Positions 24,498-31,416 of a stretch of 42,798 bases of DNA are shown piece after piece. The position numbers and the translations under genes are program-made. The DNA lies in contig JABZIP010000010.1 of the NCBI GenBank assembly GCA_015258265.1, positions 1 to 42,798 of the forward strand, read 5' to 3'. This DNA is from Clostridiales bacterium (GTDB lineage: Bacteria; Bacillota; Clostridia; Peptostreptococcales; Anaerovoracaceae). Below the pieces are notes generated by a model. The model did not search any database. It had not been told where the DNA came from and saw nothing but the letters and a program-made list of their open reading frames with translations. Each line of letters starts with the position of its first letter. Position 1 is the first letter of the stretch.

Positions 24498-26375
24498 ATG
24501 CATTGTGTTAAAAAAATCACAAACGACCTTTACTGGGTTGGTGCTAACGATAGAAGGCTTGCAATGTTCGAGGGTGTATACTCCGTACCTAAGGGCGTTT
24601 CATACAACTCTTATCTCCTGCTGGACAAGGATGTTACAGTTCTTTTCGATACCGTAGACAAAGCGGTATTTGAAGTTTTCTTTGAAAATATTGAGCATCT
24701 TTTGGCAGGCAGACATTTGGATTACCTTGTAATTCACCACATGGAGCCGGACCACTCGGCTACTCTTTCCGAGCTGCTTTTGAGATATCCGGATGTTCAA
24801 ATCATCTGTTCTTCGAGAGCTTACACCATGATTAAGCAATTTTGCTGCAAAAATCAAGATGTAAATGTGCGAATAGTAGCTGAAAACGATTCGCTTAAAA
24901 CAGCGAGCCACGAATACAAATTTATCATGGCGCCTATGGTCCACTGGCCTGAGGTAATGATGAGCTATGATTTGAATGACAAAATCATATTCTCTGCTGA
25001 CGCATTCGGTGCATTCGGTGCTTTAAACGGTGCGATATTCGCAGACGAAGTAGATTTCGATCACGATTTTATGGACGAAGCAAGAAGATACTACTGCAAC
25101 ATTGTAGGTAAATACGGCACACAAGTTCAGGCTGTACTCAAGAAAATGGATACTCTTGATGTCAAGATGATATGTCCGCTTCACGGCTTCGTTTGGAGAA
25201 ATAGACTTTCGGATTTCATAGATAAATATAGAAAATGGAGCGCATACGAGCCTGAAGAAACAGGTGTAATGATAGCATACGCTTCCGTATATGGTCATAC
25301 TGAAAATACCGCTGAAATCGTATCTGCAAGATTGCGTGAAAACGGCATCAAAACGGTAATGTTCGATGTTTCCGTAACGCCTACATCAGAAATCGTAGCT
25401 GCAGCGTTCAGGTGGAGCCATCTGCTATTTGCTTCTACTACTTACAACGCAGGTATTTTCATATCAATGGAAGAGCTCCTTAACGATATCGTCGCTCACA
25501 ATCTGCAAAACAGGATAGTTGCCATTATCGAAAACGGCTCTTGGGCTCCGACCAGCGGCGACCTCATGCGTGAGCTTATAGCAAAATGTAAAAACATGAC
25601 TATTCTTGACGACAAGATAACGCTTCTATCCGCGCTTTTGGATTCACAAATGAGCGATATCGACAAACTCGTTGAAAATATCTCGCATAGCGTTCCGGGC
25701 TACAAAAAGCCTAGCCCTATTGTAACAGCCGGCGGGATCACACCGATAAGTGCAAGCACAGGTGCGGTAGATCCTAATGCTATGTTCAAATTCTCATATG
25801 GTCTTTTCGTACTTTCGGCGAAAGACGAAAAAGACAATGGTTGCATCATCAATACAGCGGCGCAGCTGACAAGCAATCCGCAAAAAATCAACCTTGCTGT
25901 AAACAAAGCAAACTACACGCACGATATGATGCTGAAAACAGGGGTGTTCAACCTATCCGTACTTTCCGAAAATGCTGACTTTGATGTATTCAAACGTTTC
26001 GGTTTTGCTTCGGGCCGTGATACTGATAAATTTGCAGGATATACAAACTTCGCAAGAAGTGCAAACGGACTTACTTACATTACCGAAGGAACAAATGCAT
26101 TTATGTCCGGTAAGATTATCGATGCTTACGATCAGGGCACACACACATTGTTTGTAGCCGATGTTACAGAAGCAGTAATACTCAATAACGATCCTTCCGT
26201 AACATATACTTATTACTTTGACCATATCAAACCTAAGCCGCAACCTACAACGGGCGAAAAGAAAAAAGGCTGGGTTTGCAAGATTTGCGGATATGTTCAC
26301 GAAGACGAAAATTTACCTGATGACTTTATCTGCCCACTCTGCAAACACGGTGCGGCTGACTTCGAAAGACTGTAA
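24498..26375 (+). CDS. Flavodiiron protein fused to flavin reductase and rubredoxin domains
   Basis: This 625-residue protein reduces O2 (to water) and/or NO in the cytoplasm of anaerobes. The beta-lactamase-like diiron domain (residues 1-250) has all ligands: H81-x-E83-x-D85-H86, H149, D168, H229. A flavodoxin domain follows (about 255-400; YASVYGHTENTA). Next comes a flavin-reductase-like FMN domain (about 425-575), and last a short rubredoxin domain with CKICGY and CPLCKHG. In Moorella the last two domains form a separate protein, Hrb, encoded next to fprA; here FprA and Hrb are one chain. This places the complete electron path from NAD(P)H or a donor to the diiron site in one polypeptide. 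A strong AGGAGG precedes the ATG. Confidence 0.95.
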   Translation: MHCVKKITNDLYWVGANDRRLAMFEGVYSVPKGVSYNSYLLLDKDVTVLFDTVDKAVFEVFFENIEHLLAGRHLDYLVIHHMEPDHSATLSELLLRYPDVQIICSSRAYTMIKQFCCKNQDVNVRIVAENDSLKTASHEYKFIMAPMVHWPEVMMSYDLNDKIIFSADAFGAFGALNGAIFADEVDFDHDFMDEARRYYCNIVGKYGTQVQAVLKKMDTLDVKMICPLHGFVWRNRLSDFIDKYRKWSAYEPEETGVMIAYASVYGHTENTAEIVSARLRENGIKTVMFDVSVTPTSEIVAAAFRWSHLLFASTTYNAGIFISMEELLNDIVAHNLQNRIVAIIENGSWAPTSGDLMRELIAKCKNMTILDDKITLLSALLDSQMSDIDKLVENISHSVPGYKKPSPIVTAGGITPISASTGAVDPNAMFKFSYGLFVLSAKDEKDNGCIINTAAQLTSNPQKINLAVNKANYTHDMMLKTGVFNLSVLSENADFDVFKRFGFASGRDTDKFAGYTNFARSANGLTYITEGTNAFMSGKIIDAYDQGTHTLFVADVTEAVILNNDPSVTYTYYFDHIKPKPQPTTGEKKKGWVCKICGYVHEDENLPDDFICPLCKHGAADFERL

Positions 26376-26378
26376 AAT

Positions 26379-26753
26379 ATGATTAGAAAATCCGATATAA
26401 TTTTGGGGCTATGCTTAATTCTTTTAGGCATAGCCTCTGCGCTTTACCCGATGCTGGTTTCAAAAACGGGCGGCACTTTGGAGGTTAGCGTTGACGGCAA
26501 ACACTACGGCAGTTATCCTCTATTCATCGAGCGAAAGGTAAAGATAAAAAACGGCGATCACGAAAACATTTTTGAAATAAAAGACGGAAAAGTAAAAATG
26601 ATTGCTTCCAGCTGCAAAAATCAAATTTGCGTGAATACTCGCCCAATAAGCCGCCAAAGCCAGAATATCGTATGCTTACCAAATCATGTAATGCTTAGCA
26701 TAGTTAACGAAAGCAAAAAAGACAAGGAGGATTTAGATGCGATCTCAAATTGA
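26379..26753 (+). CDS. NusG domain II-containing membrane-anchored protein
   Basis: This 124-residue protein has one N-terminal membrane segment (about 8-27) and a small extracytoplasmic beta domain of the NusG_II type (PF07009). The core is LEVSVDGKHYGSYPL, then the two-cysteine motif SCKNQICVNT near residues 78-87 and NIVCLPNHVML. It is not the transcription factor NusG. The family commonly sits next to Gx-family membrane proteins, as here, where the genes overlap by 17 bases. A link to electron transfer or flavin modification is suspected in several Firmicutes but not shown. It starts three bases after the flavodiiron stop, so the three genes are cotranscribed. Confidence 0.87.
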   Translation: MIRKSDIILGLCLILLGIASALYPMLVSKTGGTLEVSVDGKHYGSYPLFIERKVKIKNGDHENIFEIKDGKVKMIASSCKNQICVNTRPISRQSQNIVCLPNHVMLSIVNESKKDKEDLDAISN

Positions 26754-27240
26754 CACGAACAAACTAACCGTTTCCGCGCTGATTTCCAGCCTTGCCTTAA
26801 TAATGTCATATGTTGAATTTTTATTACCCATGCCTATGCCTATTCCGGGTATTAAGCTGGGTATCGCAAATCTCGCAATATTGATTGCTCTATACAAACT
26901 CGGTGCTTCATATGCGCTACCTATCAACCTGCTCCGCATAGCTATTGCAGGTCTCCTATTTACAGGACTTTTCAGCACGCTCTATGCCGCTTCAGGTGCG
27001 CTCCTCAGCTTTGCCGTAATGATTTTTCTAAAAAACACGGACAAGTTCAGCATAGTCGGCGTGAGTATGGCAGGAAGCGTTGCTCATAATTTAGGGCAAC
27101 TTCTAACTGCCGCGTTCGTAATGTCAACGCCGCATCTATTTTATTACTTCCCCATACTTCTCTTTGCAGGTATGATTACAGGCGTACTCGTCGGAATCTG
27201 CGCATACGAACTGCTCAAAAGATTGCAAAAGGCTTTTTGA
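26737..27240 (+). CDS. Gx-transporter family membrane protein (Hpre_diP_synt_I)
   Basis: This 167-residue membrane protein with about five segments belongs to the family PF07456, labelled heptaprenyl diphosphate synthase component I or Gx transporter. Typical motifs are MPMPIPGIKLGIANLAIL and GSVAHNLGQLLTA. The resemblance to ECF S components suggests import of a small molecule, perhaps a vitamin precursor. The enzyme label is likely a misnomer. AAGGAGG in the end of the preceding gene serves its ATG at 26737. No terminator is seen behind it: the structured RNA on the other strand begins 11 bases after the stop. Confidence 0.87.
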   Translation: MRSQIDTNKLTVSALISSLALIMSYVEFLLPMPMPIPGIKLGIANLAILIALYKLGASYALPINLLRIAIAGLLFTGLFSTLYAASGALLSFAVMIFLKNTDKFSIVGVSMAGSVAHNLGQLLTAAFVMSTPHLFYYFPILLFAGMITGVLVGICAYELLKRLQKAF

Positions 27241-27250
27241 TTTAACTTAA

Positions 27251-27421
27251 ATGACTGCATAGCCGACCTGATCTTTGCCCCCACACTTGCCTTTACCCGA
27301 TTTTATCGGAGGACTTACTTCTAAACTACGCCATGCTCACTGCCCGCCCTGCGTTGCAGCTTACGTGGATCCCTTTGCCCGTAGCTGGCTTGGATTTTCA
27401 ATCACGGACCTATGCAGTCAC
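27251..27421 (-). ncRNA. Structured RNA, probable raiA motif
   Basis: The 171-nt stretch between comFC and the Gx gene has no coding frame and is visibly richer in G and C than its flanks. On the minus strand its ends form a perfect 11-bp helix (27410-27420 with 27252-27262). This is extended by CCG/CGG and UGAU/AUCA across small bulges. Inside are helices GCUACG/CGUAGU (27380-27385 with 27325-27330), CUGC-AAC-GCAG, and CCGAU-AAA-AUCGG (27297-27309). The position directly behind comFC, length, and G-rich core (GGGCAAAGGGAUCC, GGGCAGUGAGCAUGG) match my recollection of the raiA motif. No raiA/hpf gene is present here. The RNA starts ~15 nt after the comFC stop and is likely cotranscribed. Confidence 0.72.
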
Positions 27422-27435
27422 CTAAATTAGCTTTT

Positions 27436-28173
27436 TCAAGCATCTGCACCTGATGCAAGCGTAAATACGCTTACGCTCTCAGCGCCGCCTTCTTTTAAAA
27501 GCCTTGCACACTCGTTAGCCGTGGTGCCTGTTGTATATATATCGTCTATCAAAATCACCGTTTTATTTTTGAGCAGCTCCAAACACTTCTCATCTTGCGA
27601 AAGAGCATACGCCCCTTGTATGTTATCTCTGCGTTCTTCCGCTCCCAGCTTGTTCATGGCTTTTTTATACCCTTTTCTAATCAAAATATCACAACTAAGC
27701 GGTAGTCCCGATTTTTCTGCGAAATACAGTGCCAAAAGTCCTGCCTGATTGTACCCTCGCTTTCTCTCCTTTTGCGGATGCATAGGTACAAAAGTTACCA
27801 AATCCGCAGCACAGCCGCTAGCTACAAATTTATCCGCCATAATATCCGCAAGCGGCTCAGCCATATACGGTTTGCCCTTGAATTTGTACTGCATCAACAT
27901 GTTTTTCGCCATTTCATCATAAACCATACAGGTGTATGCCCTGTCAAAATTATGATTCTGCTGCATACAAGTCTTGCAAAATTTTACCGCTCCGTCCTTA
28001 AGTTTTACACCGCATTTTTCACAAGTATTTTTGTTTGCCCAATCAAGTTGCGCCATACAAGCATCGCACAAACTGTATTTTTTTCCCGAATTTATCAAAT
28101 TCCCGCAACATATGCAATATATATCTGTTGGAAATAGTAATCTTAGTGCTTTGTCTACAATTCCTCTCGCCAC
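27436..28173 (-). CDS. comFC: ComF family phosphoribosyltransferase-like competence protein
   Basis: This 245-residue ComFC-type protein has two pairs of CxxC zinc motifs in the N-terminal 80 residues (CICCGNL, CDACM, CEKCG, CKTCM). A phosphoribosyltransferase-like domain follows, with the PRPP-binding loop VILIDDIYTTGTTANEC. In naturally competent bacteria it helps internalise single-stranded DNA with the ComFA helicase. No comFA is adjacent. Many non-competent Firmicutes also carry comFC. The start overlaps the recD2 end by 19 bases. The structured RNA lies directly downstream. Identification is firm; a role in competence here is not shown. Confidence 0.93.
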   Translation of the reverse strand: MARGIVDKALRLLFPTDIYCICCGNLINSGKKYSLCDACMAQLDWANKNTCEKCGVKLKDGAVKFCKTCMQQNHNFDRAYTCMVYDEMAKNMLMQYKFKGKPYMAEPLADIMADKFVASGCAADLVTFVPMHPQKERKRGYNQAGLLALYFAEKSGLPLSCDILIRKGYKKAMNKLGAEERRDNIQGAYALSQDEKCLELLKNKTVILIDDIYTTGTTANECARLLKEGGAESVSVFTLASGADA

Positions 28174-30398
28174 GACTCTACCTTTCCGTATTTTACAAGC
28201 CTCTGTGCCAGTGCAGTATTTCTCTCCGCCGTCTTATCGTTTGCAACCATTGCATCTATATATTTTCGTGCCCCTACGATTATAACCGCCATTTTCCCTC
28301 TAGTTACCGCCGTATAAAGCAGGTTCCTCGTAGCAAGTAGCGGATGCACCCACGCTGACGGTATTATCACTATCGGGAACTCGCTGCCCTGACTTTTGTG
28401 CACCGTGAGCGCATATGCAAGATCCAGTTCTTCTAGCTCCGGCAAGCTGTACTCAACCAATTTTCCATCGTCAAATTCGACCGTTATCACTTGTTCTTCA
28501 TGGCTTATATGCAAAATGTAGCCCACCTCTCCATTGAAAACACCCTGTTTGGTCTGCGGATCGTCCGCTTTTTTCCACTCGAGGTTGTAATTGTTTTTCA
28601 TTTGCATTACTCGATCGCCTTTTCTAAAAATTCGACCTGAATGTTTCAGCTCTCTCTCGTCTTTTTGCAAAGGATTCAGCACCGCTTGCAGCTCCGCGTT
28701 TAACGCCGGACTTCCTATCTTGCCTTTTCGTGTAGGTGTAATGATTTGAATATCCCGCATAGGATCGCAATTTTCGTAATAGCTTGGCAATCTGCTTGCA
28801 CAAAGTTCTTTAATTTTTTCAACTATTATATCATCGTCGCCGGTTTCCAACAAGAAAAAATCCTTATCTTTTTCGTTGTAATATGGAGTTTCGCCGCTAT
28901 TTATTCTATGGGCGTTTACAACTATCATGCTTTCCTTTGCCTGCCTGAAGATTTCCGTTAGCCTCACAAAAGTCAGCACTTCGCTTGCAAGCATATCTTT
29001 GAGTACATTGCCTGCCCCGACAGGCGGAAGTTGATCCGCATCTCCCACGAATATGATTCGTGTGCCTATTTTGACCGCTTCAAGCAATCCCTTCATCAGC
29101 AATATATCTATCATAGACGCTTCGTCTATTATCACAGCTTCCGCATCCAGCGGTTCTTCACTATTTTTACCGAATCTCATCGCCTTTTGCTCTTCGGCAA
29201 AGTAATATTCGAGCATTCTATGTATTGTAAACGCCTCGTGCCCCGATGCTTGCGTTATTCGCTTGGCAGCACGCCCTGTAGGTGCCGCTATGAGTACCTT
29301 TAGTCCCGATGTTTGAAGCACCCTTATTATCATGTCGATAATCGTAGTTTTTCCTGTTCCCGGTCCTCCTGTAATGATTGAAACGCCCGACTCAAGTGAT
29401 GTTTTTACCGCATTTTTCTGCTCGCAGGACAGACTGATACCTCTTTCATTTTCCTGCATTGCAATAATCTGATCCGCATCTTTACTTAGCGGCATGAGCT
29501 GCGCTCTTGCAAGCTCCAATAGCTTCCTACAAACTACTTGCTCCGCCTCGTAATAGTGCCATAAAAATATTTTTTCAATTAAATCGTCTTTTTCTATCTT
29601 TATTTTTCCCGAAAAAACCATTTCGCTAAGCTCAATATCGATTTCTTCTCCCGAAAGTTCGAGCAGTTCCGATACCGCTTCCAGCACTCGCCCCTTTTCG
29701 ACGTAGGTATTGCCGAGCGAAGCCTCCGTTCGCAGCACATATAGCACACCGCTTTGTATCCTTTGGAAATCAGCTTTTTCTAAACCGAGCGATAATGCAA
29801 ACGCATCTATTTTTTTGAATGAAAGTCCGCCAAACTCGGAAAGCACTTCGTAAGGATGATTAGTTACCATGTCTATCGCCGTAAGTCCGTAGTTTTGAAA
29901 CAATCTGTACGAATACGCAGGAGATATATCATGTTCCTGCAAAAACATTCCTATCTTTGTTACAGCTTGTTTCTGTGCATAATCAGCACCTATTTCGATA
30001 GCCTTTTTCTCACCTATCCCTTTGATTTTCGTGAGCAGCATGGGCGCTTTTTCGATTATATCAAAAGTTTTTTCACCAAATTCAAGTACAATCAAATGTG
30101 CCGTTTTTTTCCCTATTCCACGAATTGCGCCGGTCGCCAAAAACTTTTCAATTTGCTCTACGCCTTTCGGTAAAATGGATTTAGCAGATGTAGCTTCAAA
30201 CTGTTCCCCATAAACTCTATGTACTATGTACTTTCCTACAAACTCGTAACTGTTCCCAACCTCGACAAAAGGCAATATCCCAACTATGGTAATTTCTCCG
30301 CCGTCGCTTGAAATTGCGTCTGCGACCGTATACCCGTTCTCATTATTACGAAAGCGAAGGTTTTCAACCCTCGCTTCCAAACAAACTTCATTTACCAT
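28155..30398 (-). CDS. recD2: RecD2-type 5'-3' DNA helicase
   Basis: This 747-residue RecD-like SF1 helicase has the long N-terminal region of the RecD2/YrrC group, including helix-hairpin-helix elements (GAIRGIGKKTAHLI, KIKGIGEKKAIEIG). These are followed by Walker A GGPGTGKTT near residue 345, DEASMID (Walker B), VGDADQLPPVGAGNVL and the C-terminal LAYALTVHKSQGSEFP. It unwinds DNA 5' to 3' and acts in repair and fork maintenance without RecBC. The ATG at 30398 lies eight bases behind AAGG and overlaps the yhaM stop by seven bases. It shares a unit with yhaM and comFC. Confidence 0.95.
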   Translation of the reverse strand: MVNEVCLEARVENLRFRNNENGYTVADAISSDGGEITIVGILPFVEVGNSYEFVGKYIVHRVYGEQFEATSAKSILPKGVEQIEKFLATGAIRGIGKKTAHLIVLEFGEKTFDIIEKAPMLLTKIKGIGEKKAIEIGADYAQKQAVTKIGMFLQEHDISPAYSYRLFQNYGLTAIDMVTNHPYEVLSEFGGLSFKKIDAFALSLGLEKADFQRIQSGVLYVLRTEASLGNTYVEKGRVLEAVSELLELSGEEIDIELSEMVFSGKIKIEKDDLIEKIFLWHYYEAEQVVCRKLLELARAQLMPLSKDADQIIAMQENERGISLSCEQKNAVKTSLESGVSIITGGPGTGKTTIIDMIIRVLQTSGLKVLIAAPTGRAAKRITQASGHEAFTIHRMLEYYFAEEQKAMRFGKNSEEPLDAEAVIIDEASMIDILLMKGLLEAVKIGTRIIFVGDADQLPPVGAGNVLKDMLASEVLTFVRLTEIFRQAKESMIVVNAHRINSGETPYYNEKDKDFFLLETGDDDIIVEKIKELCASRLPSYYENCDPMRDIQIITPTRKGKIGSPALNAELQAVLNPLQKDERELKHSGRIFRKGDRVMQMKNNYNLEWKKADDPQTKQGVFNGEVGYILHISHEEQVITVEFDDGKLVEYSLPELEELDLAYALTVHKSQGSEFPIVIIPSAWVHPLLATRNLLYTAVTRGKMAVIIVGARKYIDAMVANDKTAERNTALAQRLVKYGKVESWREEL

Positions 30399-31351
30399 TT
30401 ATACAACCTTCTGTTTTCAAGAGTCCAAACTTTATCTGAAAATCCTCCCGTAGGCACTCCCGCAAGCGCTTCCTCGATGTCAAAAATCCTCGCATCTATT
30501 ATATCTAAATAATGTAAAAGCTCGGCTTCCAAAAACATAGGTCTTTTGGGGCTGCCAAACTCAGGCTCATAGTGATGACTGAGTATCATATGCTTCAAAA
30601 GCATTGCTTTCTGCGCATCCATACCTTGTTCCTTTTCATAACGGTCTATGGAAACAACACCCTGTACTATATGACCGAGCAACATTCCCTGCTCAAAATA
30701 TCCGTCTGAAATTCCGAGTTCGTTTGCCCGTATTTCGTTGATTTTTTGCATATCGTGCATTATAACACCGCATGCAACCATATCTCTATTTATCGCTTCG
30801 TATACATCGCATAGTTTGTCGCCGCTCATGAGCATCCTTTTAATATGGTACAAAAGTCCTGCAAATTGCGCATGATGATTGGACTGCGCAGCGGGATAAT
30901 ACATGAGCTTATCTTTATATTTTTCCAAATGCCACAGTGCTATTTTTCTGTAATCATCGTCCGCAATCTCTTTTGCTCTTTTATAAATGTAATCGTACAT
31001 ATCTTGAGGTTTTTCCGGAGCAGCTTTGATAAGTTCACCTACATCGTAGTATGCCTCATCTCCCGGTAGCGCCATGCGAATTCGAAGTATCTTGACCTGC
31101 TTTGCGTTGTTCCAAACAGTTACTTTCCCTCTTACCTTCACTATGTCCCCAACTCGAACCGCGCTGAGTTCCTCCTCGTCCGCCTCGCTGAGGTCCCATT
31201 TTTTGCCGTTTACATCACCGCTTGAATCCGAAAGCATTATATCAAAAAACGCCTTTTTGTTTGCACCAATACGAACCTCTGCAGATTTTACCATGAAAAA
31301 ATCTTCGATTTCATCATCCGGAAGCAGTTCTCCTACAAAATATCTTTTCAT
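30392..31351 (-). CDS. yhaM: YhaM-family 3'-5' exonuclease with HD domain
   Basis: This 319-residue protein has an OB-fold nucleic-acid-binding domain (about residues 15-95) and an HD phosphohydrolase domain with NHHAQFAGLLYHI, the metal-binding pair in MHDMQKI, and later LKHMILSHH. The order and length match YhaM/CbfA, which trims RNA or DNA ends from 3' to 5'. The HD motif reads HDMQK, where HDIGK is more usual, but the His-Asp pair is kept. GAAGG precedes the ATG at 31351. It is the first gene of a yhaM-recD2-comFC run with overlaps, so a common function in nucleic-acid processing is plausible. Confidence 0.9.
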   Translation of the reverse strand: MKRYFVGELLPDDEIEDFFMVKSAEVRIGANKKAFFDIMLSDSSGDVNGKKWDLSEADEEELSAVRVGDIVKVRGKVTVWNNAKQVKILRIRMALPGDEAYYDVGELIKAAPEKPQDMYDYIYKRAKEIADDDYRKIALWHLEKYKDKLMYYPAAQSNHHAQFAGLLYHIKRMLMSGDKLCDVYEAINRDMVACGVIMHDMQKINEIRANELGISDGYFEQGMLLGHIVQGVVSIDRYEKEQGMDAQKAMLLKHMILSHHYEPEFGSPKRPMFLEAELLHYLDIIDARIFDIEEALAGVPTGGFSDKVWTLENRRLYKW

Positions 31352-31416
31352 CGTACCTTCTTTTGTCTCCTTTTCTATAGTTCCATAAGGTTTGCCTATA
31401 TTTCAAAATATCCACC

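Noticed and set aside
27251..27421. 6S RNA, SRP RNA or RNase P RNA
   Set aside because: A 6S-like fold was considered because of the length and closing helix. The comFC position and the inner helices suit the raiA motif better. No SRP GGAAG-type hairpin or RNase P consensus is present.
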